Numbered from the stretch's first letter, positions 1-7,770 are shown. The stretch is DNA of 38,642 bases from Moraxellaceae bacterium (GCA_018260315.1 JAGLBJ010000009.1:1-38642), one strand, 5' to 3'. Translations and numbers: made by a program. The notes: generated by a model not told the origin, from the letters alone.

Positions 1-1037
1 CCTATGCGGCGTTGAAGATTTTGCAACACGGTTAAAACCGGCTGTTATTTTTCTAAATCGCCTATGCGGCGTTGAAGGTATCGATTTTAGCAGCTTAATC
101 CCGCCTGACTTTCTAAATCGCCTATGCGGCGTTGAAGCAATCAAAGAATTTACCAGCAGCATTAATTAATTTCTAAATCGCCTATGCGGCGTTGAAGTTT
201 TAAAGGTCGGTGATAATCGGTATATTGATTTTCTAAATCGCCTATGCGGCGTTGAAGATTTTGCAACACGGTTAAAACCGGCTGTTATTTTTCTAAATCG
301 CCTATGCGGCGTTGAAGTTTGGCGCAATGGTATACATTTTGATCATTCTTTTCTAAATCGCCTATGCGGCGTTGAAGTTCCACCCCCCAGCCTATTATTT
401 ATGAAATCTTTCTAAATCGCCTATGCGGCGTTGAAGTGTGTGCGCGTACCCGTATAAGCCAAGACCCATTTCTAAATCGCCTATGCGGCGTTGAAGCGTT
501 TGGAAATCGAAGCGCAAATTGCAAACATTTTCTAAATCGCCTATGCGGCGTTGAAGCATCGGTTTATTCCGATGCTGTTCCCAAACTTTTTCTAAATCGC
601 CTATGCGGCGTTGAAGTTTGGTACCGCCAACGCACACCTTGAAAACTATTTCTAAATCGCCTATGCGGCGTTGAAGAAACTCCCATGCCTCACACTGCTC
701 GATTTGTGTTTTCTAAATCGCCTATGCGGCGTTGAAGTTGACGCCCCCAGATACATGCGATGGCTTGGTTTTCTAAATCGCCTATGCGGCGTTGAAGCCA
801 AAACCCTTATCATCCCAACCGGATTATCATTTCTAAATCGCCTATGCGGCGTTGAAGATTTGATTAGTGGTAAGGAGGAGCTTTCGTTTTTTCTAAATCG
901 CCTATGCGGCGTTGAAGGATTCCCCCACCATACCCGCTAGGTTTGGTGGTTTCTAAATCGCCTATGCGGCGTTGAAGAGTCAAGCGTACAAGACTCTCAA
1001 GAGCTTCACTTTCTAAATCGCCTATGCGGCGTTGAAG
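1..1037 (-). CRISPR. Type I-F CRISPR array, leader-proximal part (17 full repeats plus one cut repeat, 17 spacers)
   Basis: A 28-bp repeat recurs without any change at 50, 110, 170, 230, 290, 350, 409, 469, 529, 589, 649, 710, 770, 830, 890, 950 and 1010; positions 1-17 are the end of another copy, so the array runs out of the window. Spacers are 32 bp, except 31 bp at 378-408 and 33 bp at 677-709. On the minus strand the repeat starts CTTCAACGCC, has the loop GCATA and ends TTTAGAAA. The 28/32 geometry, the five-base loop and the 8-nt terminal handle are those of type I-F, so the array is read leftward and the newest spacer is 978-1009. The spacer at 18-49 is identical to the one at 258-289. 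No cas gene is in the window. Open frames inside the array are artefacts of the 60-bp period. Confidence 0.97.
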
Positions 1038-1069
1038 AGCAAATTTAACTCAACAAACCCCGTTAACAC

Positions 1070-1117
1070 AAGGCCTAAAGGGCAAAAAACCCAAAAATAC
1101 CTTCCATTTTTGGCCTT
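1070..1117 (-). other. Inverted repeats in the leader, terminator-like on the minus strand
   Basis: CCAAAAAT (1091-1098) and ATTTTTGG (1106-1113) form a perfect 8-bp stem with a 7-nt loop; read on the minus strand it is followed by GTTTTTTG. An alternative outer stem pairs AAGGCC (1070-1075) with GGCCTT (1112-1117). It could end transcription arriving from the right before it enters the array, or be a protein-binding element of the leader. The stem is AT-rich, so terminator strength is doubtful. Confidence 0.35.
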
Positions 1118-1121
1118 CTTG

Positions 1122-1134
1122 TAACCTATTGATT
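1122..1134 (-). promoter_or_regulatory. IHF binding site in CRISPR leader
   Basis: On the minus strand the 13-mer is AATCAATAGGTTA, a full match to the IHF consensus WATCAANNNNTTR. Its edge is about 85 bp from the first repeat. IHF bends the leader during spacer integration in type I-E and I-F systems, so the position and match suggest that this array is still able to acquire spacers if Cas1 and Cas2-3 are supplied. Confidence 0.6.
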
Positions 1135-1200
1135 TTAATATAAATTTTTAAACAGGCTAAAAAAAGGGTATTTTTGCCTTTCTTTATGGTAAATCGGCTT

Positions 1201-1661
1201 TACCACACCTAACAGTATAACTCATTTATGCGACGTGTACAGGCTAGCGAAAACATGACACATTCCAAGATATCCCAGTTCAACGTCCCCCCTCGATTAC
1301 CCTCTGACCGTAACGTCCTATCAGGCGCATTGAAACATCATGCCCTTGCCTGACGTTACATTACCCTTTAAGGCAACATTTGGGTAGACTATTAAAAAAT
1401 GCAACAATCACCCTTATGGTAAATGCAGCTAAGGCCGTGTTTAATTCAAGATACGATAGCGATATTGATGCCAATCAATCTATTATTGACCATATAAAAT
1501 TTAAGGAACCCCTTATCATGCCGGCTAGGTTACCTAAACGAGTCTAAATACGCTTTTAGGCTTAAAATAAAGCGTCTTTAACATCATACTGTGTTTAAAT
1601 ACAATCCCGCTCTACCGTATGTTTTACAATAATCTGTTATATTAATTAAGAAGTGAGTATT
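1201..1661. other. Intergenic region without a recognised gene; contains an imperfect hairpin at 1310-1359
   Basis: No open frame with a plausible start and no tRNA or known riboswitch is seen. In particular no B12-box-like GCCACTG precedes the adenosyltransferase gene. At 1310-1359 GTAACGT, CAGGC and GCAT pair in order with ACGTTAC, GCCTG and ATGC, leaving one bulge on each arm and a 9-nt loop: 16 base pairs in 50 nt. GGTAAA/TTTACC (about 1188-1204) is a further short hairpin. Function unknown. Confidence 0.4.
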
Positions 1662-2243
1662 ATGGGCTATCGATTAAGCAAAATTTACACTAAAACAGGC
1701 GATGATGGCACCACCGGGCTGGGTAATGGGGAACGCATTGCCAAAAATAGCTTACGCATTGAATCCCTAGGCGCCATAGATGAACTTAACAGTAGTTTAG
1801 GTATCGTGCGAGCGTGCCTGACCGCTCCATATATGCCAAACGGGCTAGAGTTGTGGCAACTGCAACTGCGTCAAATTCAACATGAACTGTTTGATTTAGG
1901 CGGTGAATTATCCATTCCTGATTTTATGCTGCTGACCGAACACGACAGCGCGCGGTTAGAACAGGAAATAGACACCATGAATGCACTGCTGCCCCCCTTA
2001 AAGAACTTTATTTTGCCGGCGGGCTCTATGGCCATTGCACAAACGCATATGGCACGTACTATTTGTCGTCGGGCTGAACGGGCATTGATCGCCTTAATAC
2101 TACAAGATTCGCCGGTGAATCGTTTAAGCTTACAGTATGTTAATCGATTATCTGACTGGCTTTTTGTGTTTGCACGTACCATTGCCTTGCATGAAAAAGG
2201 CCAGGAAGAACTTTGGCTGCAACATCGCAAACCCAAAGCATAA
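1662..2243 (+). CDS. Cob(I)alamin adenosyltransferase, PduO type
   Basis: The enzyme transfers the adenosyl group of ATP to cob(I)alamin to form coenzyme B12. The 193-residue protein opens with the ATP-binding signature YTKTGDDGTTGLG and has the internal helix AIDELNSSLG. The C-terminal part carries HMARTICRRAERAL and VNRLSLQYVNRLSDWLF, matching the R-x-x-x-R-x-x-E and YLNRLSD-type motifs of this family. Length is normal. A GTG at 1653 is in frame, but ATG 1662 is preferred because AAGAAG sits 5-10 bases before it and family proteins begin close to the signature. No other cobalamin gene is adjacent, which suits a salvage role. The next gene in the same direction begins 56 bp on. Confidence 0.9.
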   Translation: MGYRLSKIYTKTGDDGTTGLGNGERIAKNSLRIESLGAIDELNSSLGIVRACLTAPYMPNGLELWQLQLRQIQHELFDLGGELSIPDFMLLTEHDSARLEQEIDTMNALLPPLKNFILPAGSMAIAQTHMARTICRRAERALIALILQDSPVNRLSLQYVNRLSDWLFVFARTIALHEKGQEELWLQHRKPKA

Positions 2244-2299
2244 TAGGTAAACCAATGGGTTTAAATGCCAACCTTAAACGTTGTAGGATTTAGATAATT

Positions 2300-3076
2300 A
2301 TGCGCTTAATTGGTCATCGTGGGGCACGTGGTGAAGCTCCAGAAAATACGCTAGGCGGCTTTGAGTATATTAAAAATCTTGGTTTATTGGCTGTTGAATT
2401 TGATATTCGCCAAACGCTAAACGGTGATTTGGTCGTCATTCACGATAATAATTTAACCCGAACTGCACAAAGTAGGCTTAACGTTGAGGAACTGACCCAC
2501 ACTACTCGCCATCAGGTTGACCAACGCGGTATGCAATGGCAACACTGGCCCCGGTTTGAAAAAACGCCGCTTTTGACCGAAACGTTAGAACTCTTAAGCC
2601 ATTTTACGCATATTGAAATTGAAGTCAAACCGTTAGCCGATTCTGCCGCTATTCAACGCCTTATTGATACATTATTGCCGATACTGGACGGCTTACAGAA
2701 TCGCGTCGTGATTACTTCTTTTGATGCGCAATTTTTAGCTGCTTTACAGCATCAAAATCAGTTTAAAACCGGTTTGCTTATTGAATTTGAGCAAATTATG
2801 TTAAATCCTGCGTTTTTACTTCAACAAACCACAAGGACCAGCCTAAATTATGATGCCATTGTAGGCTACGCCCAGCAATTAAAGTGTACACAACTTGGGC
2901 TGCAAGATGGCTTATGTACGCAAGAGTTTATGTTAGCAGTTAAAAAAGCCCAATTATCGTGCAGCGTTTGGACTGTAAACAATACCGAACGGGCTTTGTT
3001 GCTCAAACATTGGGGTATTGATGGCCTAATTACCGATTATCCTGCGCAAATGTTAGCAGCCGGATTAACAGTTTAA
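2300..3076 (+). CDS. Glycerophosphodiester phosphodiesterase (GDPD family)
   Basis: Cytoplasmic GDPD hydrolyses deacylated phospholipids to glycerol 3-phosphate and an alcohol. The 258-residue protein has the N-terminal catalytic motif IGHRGARGEAPENT, then VEFDIRQT and VVIHDNNLTRT, which supply the His pair and acidic metal ligands of the TIM barrel. Near the end VWTVNNTERALLL and GIDGLITDYP are the standard closing motifs. There is no signal peptide, so it resembles the cytoplasmic UgpQ form rather than the periplasmic GlpQ. The start has AGGA about 11 bases upstream. It may share a transcript with the upstream adenosyltransferase, though no metabolic link is obvious. A strong bidirectional terminator follows. 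Confidence 0.9.
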   Translation: MRLIGHRGARGEAPENTLGGFEYIKNLGLLAVEFDIRQTLNGDLVVIHDNNLTRTAQSRLNVEELTHTTRHQVDQRGMQWQHWPRFEKTPLLTETLELLSHFTHIEIEVKPLADSAAIQRLIDTLLPILDGLQNRVVITSFDAQFLAALQHQNQFKTGLLIEFEQIMLNPAFLLQQTTRTSLNYDAIVGYAQQLKCTQLGLQDGLCTQEFMLAVKKAQLSCSVWTVNNTERALLLKHWGIDGLITDYPAQMLAAGLTV

Positions 3077-3142
3077 ATGCCGGTATTTAACTAAAAAAAC
3101 AACATTATGGCATCACTTATTTTATAAGAACAATTAAACAGT

Positions 3143-3188
3143 AAAAAACGCATAAACGATACGTCAGCCCATCGTTTATGCGTTTTAA
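3143..3188. terminator. Bidirectional rho-independent terminator
   Basis: A perfect 16-bp stem (3145-3160 with 3171-3186, arms starting AAAACGCATAAACGAT) encloses a 10-nt loop and is flanked by A- and T-runs on the two sides. It lies between the convergent GDPD gene and the META-domain gene and can serve both. Confidence 0.88.
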
Positions 3189-3206
3189 ATAAGATCCTTT
3201 AAAAAA

Positions 3207-3779
3207 TTAACGCGGTAGTGGCGGTATAGCCACAGCTTTAGCCCGCATAACGACCTTCCCTTGGTCATCAATTAATTGTAGCGTCTGACCCGACAATATA
3301 TAACGGCGCGTATGGTCAAAACTAATGAGTAAAGCAGCCTCTTGCGCAAGAGCGTCTCCACAGTTTTGATGAGTAATGTTGGTTTTAATCGTCACATTAG
3401 CCGCACTAGCCAGGGTATATTGGCCAATAATGCGATTACAGCCTGTAGTCCCTTCCAACGTTTGGTTAGGCAAAAATTGCAACCAAGGGTGTTCTTTAAA
3501 CGCGGTAACCGATTGATTTTGAATTTCTGAAATCAACCAATACGTATTTTGAAACGCTGGATTCGCAGGCACTTGCGGTATAGGGCCATTGGTCGCAAAA
3601 CGCGGTAGATTTGAATAAGGGACTGACGTATCATGACGATAAACATGCGTGTAAACCGTCGCATTTTTAATCGCTTGATTCGATTCCATACGTTGCTGGA
3701 CGGTAGGCGGAGTTGATTGGCACGCTGTCAGCCCGCCTGCTAATGCTATAATTGCAAGTATTAAATTGGGCGGTTTCAT
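3207..3779 (-). CDS. META/HslJ-domain lipoprotein
   Basis: The protein begins MKPPNLILAIIALAGG and then LTAC, a clear lipobox, so the mature protein should be a lipid-anchored periplasmic or outer-membrane protein. The C-terminal half is a META domain (family of HslJ and heat-shock or novobiocin-related lipoproteins): NTYWLIS begins it and EGTTGCNRIIGQY is the signature. Two further cysteines (in the GCNR motif and in HQNCGDA) could pair. The start at 3779 is chosen over an upstream in-frame ATG (3842) because GAGGA lies 9 bases before it and only this start puts the signal peptide at the terminus. Function of the family is not settled; envelope stress or META-type protease inhibition are proposals only. 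Confidence 0.85.
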   Translation of the reverse strand: MKPPNLILAIIALAGGLTACQSTPPTVQQRMESNQAIKNATVYTHVYRHDTSVPYSNLPRFATNGPIPQVPANPAFQNTYWLISEIQNQSVTAFKEHPWLQFLPNQTLEGTTGCNRIIGQYTLASAANVTIKTNITHQNCGDALAQEAALLISFDHTRRYILSGQTLQLIDDQGKVVMRAKAVAIPPLPR

Positions 3780-3916
3780 TAAAAAAATCCTCATGATTCT
3801 AGGCAAACTTTGCGCTAGTGTAACGTAAAACACGGCAGACAAATGTAGGCTTTTTTAGAATCCGTAGGCTTCTCTACTGGTATTTTTGCATGAAGCGTGC
3901 TACATTAATTCATACG

Positions 3917-3934
3917 AGTATACAAGTGTTCACT
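3917..3934. promoter_or_regulatory. FabR/DesT-type operator upstream of the desaturase gene
   Basis: The 18-mer AGTATACAAGTGTTCACT fits the symmetric pattern AGTNNACANNTGTNNACT with no deviation. TetR-family regulators of unsaturated fatty acid genes (FabR in enterobacteria, DesT in Pseudomonas) bind closely similar palindromes. It is 78 bp upstream of the preferred desaturase start and would control that promoter according to the acyl-CoA or acyl-ACP pool. Its place also argues against the longer reading frame starting at 3890. Confidence 0.6.
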
Positions 3935-4012
3935 AAGATAAAAGATAGCCAGTTGATGGGCTTAAATTTCCCCACATTTTTAACATTTTCTATGTTTTTT
4001 AAGGACTACACC

Positions 4013-5191
4013 ATGGTAGAACCTGCTCAGCCTATGACTGTAACGCCTAAAGCGCCCATCAATTGGCCTGCTGCCATTTTATTGACTGTGACGCCAATCG
4101 CTGCCGTGACGTTAGTGCCGTGGTACGGTCTGACGCATGGTTTTAGTGTAGCTGCATGGGCTAGTTTTCTAGGATTATGGGCTTTAAATGGCATGAGTAT
4201 TACTGCCGGTTACCATCGCTTATGGGCGCATCGCGCTTATGAAGCCCACCCGCTTGTGCGTTTTGTGCTACTGGTTGGCGGAACCATGGCGGTACAAAAT
4301 AGCGTTTTGGTCTGGTGCGCGGGCCATCGGACGCATCATCGGCATGTAGATCACGTAGATTTGGACCCGTATTCGGCCAAACGTGGTTTCTGGTATTCGC
4401 ATATTGGGTGGATGCTGCGCAACTATCCAAGTGGTAACGCAGATTTTACCAACGTGCCTGACTTACAAAAAGACCCTATGTTGCAGTTTCAGCATAAACA
4501 TTATTTGCTGTTAATTCTACTCACTAATTTTGCTTTACCGGCGGTTATTGGTTGGGCGGTTGGTGATTTTTGGGGCGTGATGTTGCTGGGTGGGCTATTG
4601 CGTTTAGTGGTCAGCCATCACATGACATTTTTTATTAATTCACTGTGTCACATGTGGGGCAAGCGGCCTTACACAGATGAAAATACCGCACGAGATAATT
4701 TTTGGCTTGCCCTATTTACCTGGGGTGAAGGCTATCATAATTATCACCATATTTTTCAGTATGATTACCGTAACGGTATTAAATGGTGGCACTATGACCC
4801 GACTAAATGGCTCATTGGCGGATTAAATAAATTGCGCTTAACCTCTAAATTGCGTCGTGTGCCTGATTTTCAGCTTAAAAAAGCTGAAGTTGAAATGCAG
4901 TTAAAACGGGCAGCCGCATATTTAGAAACCCAAGCCCAGCCTGCGAGTCAGCTTGAACAATGGCGTACCCGTCTTAATCAGGAGTACACCACATTTAGCC
5001 ATACTTTAAATGAATGGGCTACATTAAAAGAACAGTCAATAGAGCTAAAAAAGGAAGCATTTGCCCAAAGGCTACATGAAGCCGATGCGTTTTTAAAGCA
5101 TGAATTTCAAGCCCTTGAACAAAAAATGCAGGCGCAACATACACGCTTAGCGACTTTACTAACGCGGCTACGTCAATCGGTACATTCTTAA
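4013..5191 (+). CDS. Membrane fatty acid desaturase (delta-9, acyl-CoA/DesB type)
   Basis: An integral-membrane di-iron desaturase that introduces a cis double bond into saturated acyl chains and so sets membrane fluidity. In the 392-residue form the three histidine boxes are HRLWAH (68-73), HRTHH (105-109) and HNYHH (242-246). Four hydrophobic segments flank them, the first at about 20-37. After residue 280 comes a charged, Gln/Glu/Lys-rich tail of about 100 residues that looks like a coiled coil; the same architecture and length occur in Pseudomonas DesB-like proteins. Start 4013 is preferred over 3890 because AAGGA precedes it at 8 bases and a FabR/DesT-like operator lies between the two. 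It stands alone, without the ferredoxin reductase partner of DesCB operons. Confidence 0.92.
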   Translation: MVEPAQPMTVTPKAPINWPAAILLTVTPIAAVTLVPWYGLTHGFSVAAWASFLGLWALNGMSITAGYHRLWAHRAYEAHPLVRFVLLVGGTMAVQNSVLVWCAGHRTHHRHVDHVDLDPYSAKRGFWYSHIGWMLRNYPSGNADFTNVPDLQKDPMLQFQHKHYLLLILLTNFALPAVIGWAVGDFWGVMLLGGLLRLVVSHHMTFFINSLCHMWGKRPYTDENTARDNFWLALFTWGEGYHNYHHIFQYDYRNGIKWWHYDPTKWLIGGLNKLRLTSKLRRVPDFQLKKAEVEMQLKRAAAYLETQAQPASQLEQWRTRLNQEYTTFSHTLNEWATLKEQSIELKKEAFAQRLHEADAFLKHEFQALEQKMQAQHTRLATLLTRLRQSVHS

Positions 5192-5360
5192 AAATTAACC
5201 TTAATGAAAAGGTTAGATCAGAATATGGCCTTTTGATTATATTTTTTAGTAGTGTATAAAATTAACGCGTTAATCTCTCTTGGTGCCTTATAGTTTTCGG
5301 GGTTCTAAAAAGCCGACACGTCAGATTTTAACACTACCTATTTTTTAGGTGTCAATCTTT

Positions 5361-5410
5361 AAACCATTCTAATGAACTAAACAATTGCTATTGGGCCGTT
5401 AGAATGGTTT
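5361..5410 (-). terminator. 12-bp inverted repeat downstream of the cytochrome c4 gene
   Basis: AAACCATTCTAA (5361-5372) and TTAGAATGGTTT (5399-5410) are perfect inverted copies with a 26-nt loop. Only short T-runs follow on either strand, so this is a weak terminator candidate for the leftward cytochrome transcript. The rest of 5192-5441 holds other short hairpins (AACCTT/AAGGTT after the desaturase stop; ACCTA/TAGGT near 5337-5350) and no gene. Confidence 0.45.
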
Positions 5411-5441
5411 ATAAAATAGAACGATTAGCCAGCTAAAATCC

Positions 5442-6098
5442 TTAGTGCAAACCGCCTAAAAAGTTCGTTAAATATTCAATATCCTGATCAGATAATTTGC
5501 TTGCAACCATTTGCATCATGCCCGGTTCGGTAGGTTTAGCTCCATCGTTATTGCGTTTAGTACCGGTTAAATCACCCCGTCCAGCCGCACGAAATGCATA
5601 TAATTGGGCTTTTAAATAATCGGTTTGTTGACCGCCGATTTTAGGAAATGCTGCGAACGGATTGCCTTTACCCGCAGGGCCATGACAGCCTGCACAAGGT
5701 ACAACGCCATTGGCTAATTTTCCGCCACGATAGATTTTTTCGCCAAAGGCCAACGTAGCCGGATTTGCCAATGTAATTTGTGATTGTTTCGTTGCAAAAA
5801 ACAACGCAACACTAGCCATTTGAAACTGACTTAAAGCTGAAGCTTGAGCTGTCATAATAACATTTTGACGACGGCCACTTTTAAAATCATTTAGTTGTTT
5901 ATAGATATATTTGGCATTTTGACCCGCCAAGCGCGGTATTTGTGCAGAGGTACTGTTGCCATCAGAGCCATGACAGGCTGCACATACAGAGGTTGCCAAT
6001 TTTTCGCCGACGGCTATTGAACCACCCGGCACAGGGTCTGCTGCATAGGCTAGGCTTGCACTGGTCAACGCGATAACAGCAGCCATCAGTTTTTTCAT
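5442..6098 (-). CDS. Cytochrome c4 (di-haem, periplasmic)
   Basis: A periplasmic electron carrier feeding terminal oxidases. The signal peptide MKKLMAAVIALTSASLAYA ends at an AYA/A cleavage site. Two homologous class I c-type domains follow, with haem motifs CAACH (39-43) and CAGCH (135-139); the axial Met of each domain falls in an MTAQ-type and an MMQM-type stretch. Total length of 218 residues is normal for c4. An in-frame ATG at 6155 would add 19 residues before the signal peptide; the start at 6098 is chosen because the signal sequence then begins the protein and GGAG lies upstream. The gene is read in the same direction as a cytochrome c5 gene 208 bp upstream, and the two may work together. 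Confidence 0.93.
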   Translation of the reverse strand: MKKLMAAVIALTSASLAYAADPVPGGSIAVGEKLATSVCAACHGSDGNSTSAQIPRLAGQNAKYIYKQLNDFKSGRRQNVIMTAQASALSQFQMASVALFFATKQSQITLANPATLAFGEKIYRGGKLANGVVPCAGCHGPAGKGNPFAAFPKIGGQQTDYLKAQLYAFRAAGRGDLTGTKRNNDGAKPTEPGMMQMVASKLSDQDIEYLTNFLGGLH

Positions 6099-6306
6099 AT
6101 CACCATTACTCCGGTACAGATCGCCCCATGGGGTGATTAAAAATATGCCTAACATTTCACCTAATGTGCTGATGTATCCCCATTTGTAGGTCTAACAGGT
6201 CAAACCATAACCAACACGCTCATATTTTAACATGATTTTAAAGTCCGCTACGCCTAGACGAAGCGCTAAAATTTAATTTATCAATAACTAAACTGGCCAA
6301 AAAAAA

Positions 6307-6609
6307 TTAGCGGGTCATCATATCAATCAACGCCGTGTAATCGGCATCTGTGCAAGTATCACACAAGCCTCGCGCCGGCATGTTTTTATATCCATTTTTA
6401 ACGTGATTTAATAATTCTGTACGGCCTTGCTTTAAACGAGGTGCCCAGGCTGCTGTATCACCACTTTTAGGAGCACCCAGCACACCCGCAGCATGGCACG
6501 TTGAACAAGAGCCTGCATATAAATCGCTGGGTTTAGCAGCCTGTACGGTTGAAGCAATAGCACACATAATGCCTACCCCACTTAAGGCCAGTAACGCTTT
6601 TATGTTCAT
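6307..6609 (-). CDS. Cytochrome c5-like mono-haem protein
   Basis: A 100-residue exported protein with signal peptide (residues 1 to about 24, cleavage after VQA) and one haem motif, CSTCH at 35-39. The tail GLCDTCTDADYTALIDMM contains the extra Cys pair and terminal helix typical of the cytochrome c5 (CycB) family; the NMPARG stretch just before it supplies the axial Met. It is a periplasmic electron carrier, as c4 is. The stop lies 208 bp before the c4 start, so the two could share a transcript or have separate promoters. Confidence 0.9.
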   Translation of the reverse strand: MNIKALLALSGVGIMCAIASTVQAAKPSDLYAGSCSTCHAAGVLGAPKSGDTAAWAPRLKQGRTELLNHVKNGYKNMPARGLCDTCTDADYTALIDMMTR

Positions 6610-6928
6610 GCTGTTTGTACTCCCATAGGGTCATACGGTCTATCGGACGTTAGTTTTTAAGCTAACCCATTGATTTTACGACCTTTAAATGACCACTGTA
6701 TCGTTTAATGGGCGTATTCCCATCAGAACCATTAGCCTATTATGCCAGATTTTAAGTTTTTTGACCATGTAAGCCACTTAATTGTGTAAAAAGCCGCAGA
6801 TATTTTCCAAGGCTGCGCAGGGTTTAAGAGTATTTTTAATTATGCATAAAACACGTAGCGTCCATAGAGAAATATAAAGGAATAATGATAAGAAATGCAT
6901 TTTTATTATCCTGTTCAAATTTTTACTC

Positions 6929-6934
6929 TATAAT
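6929..6934 (+). promoter_or_regulatory. Candidate -10 box for the RluA-family gene
   Basis: A consensus TATAAT lies about 80 bp before the start of the pseudouridine synthase gene. The sequence 17 bases upstream (TTATCC) is a poor -35 match. The rest of the 6610-7014 divergent intergenic region shows no gene or other clear signal. Confidence 0.4.
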
Positions 6935-7014
6935 GCCCCCTACTTTAGGTCTTGCAAAATTCCTAATGATTTGATGTTTAATAAAATTTTGGAGTGACCC
7001 ATAGAGATAGCTAT

Positions 7015-7770
7015 ATGACGGATAATTTTTTAAATGATATTGTATTGTATCAAGATGACGATATTTTAATTATTAACAAGCCTTCCGGACTGCTTAGCGT
7101 ACCCGGTAAAGGTGATCTAACGGATAGCGTATTGACTCGTTTAGTGGCTATTAATCCGCACATTAGGTTGGTTCATCGGTTAGATCGCGATACGTCAGGC
7201 ATTATGGTCTTTGCTAAAAATATTGAGACACAACGGCATATTTCGCGTCAGTTTGAACGTCGCCAAACACAAAAACGCTATCAAGCATTAGTATGCGGAC
7301 AACTCATCAATAAAACCCAGGTCAATCCAATTGATGTTCCGGTATGTTACGACCCTACTCGCCCGCCGATGCATCAGGTCGATTTAACATATGCTAAACA
7401 GGCGTTGACGTATTGGACGGCGCATGTTCCTTTCCGTGTATCTTTAACTAAAGAGTTACCGGCGCTTAAAAACTCTGAGCAATGGGTTACGCCTGTTGAA
7501 CTTAAACCGATTACGGGCCGGTCGCATCAATTGCGCGTCCATTTGCAATATATTGGATATCCCATTGCCGGAGATGCACTGTATGCCGACGCGCCAGGAC
7601 AACAGTTGCAGCCACGCCTAGCGTTACACGCAGCCCTTTTGGCCTTTGCTCATCCGGTAACACAGCAGCCCATGACCTTTTTAAATAATGCACCGTTTTG
7701 GCCAGAGGATTTAACCTGGCCTGAACGTTTAGTTTTTATAGACGATTCTGTAGCCTTAGATCATTCTTAG
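7015..7770 (+). CDS. rluA: RluA-family pseudouridine synthase
   Basis: The enzyme isomerises uridine to pseudouridine in structured RNA; E. coli RluA acts on 23S rRNA U746 and on position 32 of some tRNAs. The 251-residue protein lacks an S4 domain and goes straight into DDDILIINKPSGLLSVPG, then the catalytic motif HRLDRDTSG with the Asp nucleophile, and later RSHQLRVHLQYIGYPIAGD. The single-domain form and the VPGKG motif fit RluA rather than RluC or RluD. ATG 7015 is preferred to the in-frame GTG at 6994, since AGAG lies at a suitable distance and the GTG has a ribosome site that almost touches it. The substrate assignment is by subfamily resemblance only. Confidence 0.85.
   Translation: MTDNFLNDIVLYQDDDILIINKPSGLLSVPGKGDLTDSVLTRLVAINPHIRLVHRLDRDTSGIMVFAKNIETQRHISRQFERRQTQKRYQALVCGQLINKTQVNPIDVPVCYDPTRPPMHQVDLTYAKQALTYWTAHVPFRVSLTKELPALKNSEQWVTPVELKPITGRSHQLRVHLQYIGYPIAGDALYADAPGQQLQPRLALHAALLAFAHPVTQQPMTFLNNAPFWPEDLTWPERLVFIDDSVALDHS

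Larger units (their letters stand above)
1038..1200 (-). promoter_or_regulatory. CRISPR leader
   Basis: This AT-rich stretch abuts the repeat end that is upstream in the minus-strand reading, where a type I-F leader should lie. It contains an IHF consensus (1122-1134) and inverted repeats (1070-1117). The right-hand limit is arbitrary. Minus-strand promoter hexamers are weak: TTGTGT followed by TTAAAT near 1048-1076 is only a possibility. The absence of repeat remnants to the right supports this as the growing end of the array. Confidence 0.75.

Noticed and set aside
557..574. CATCGG/CCGATG palindrome inside a CRISPR spacer
   Set aside because: A single short inverted repeat in a phage- or plasmid-derived spacer is expected by chance among 17 spacers.
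395..940. Three open frames (395-637 minus, 436-642 plus, 671-940 plus) encoding repeated LNRLCGVE or LQRRIGDLE peptides
   Set aside because: They are the CRISPR repeat translated in frames kept open by the 60-bp period; no start signals, and they change with each spacer.
1500..1661. B12 riboswitch upstream of the corrinoid adenosyltransferase
   Set aside because: No B12 box or conserved riboswitch core could be found in the 460 bp before the gene.
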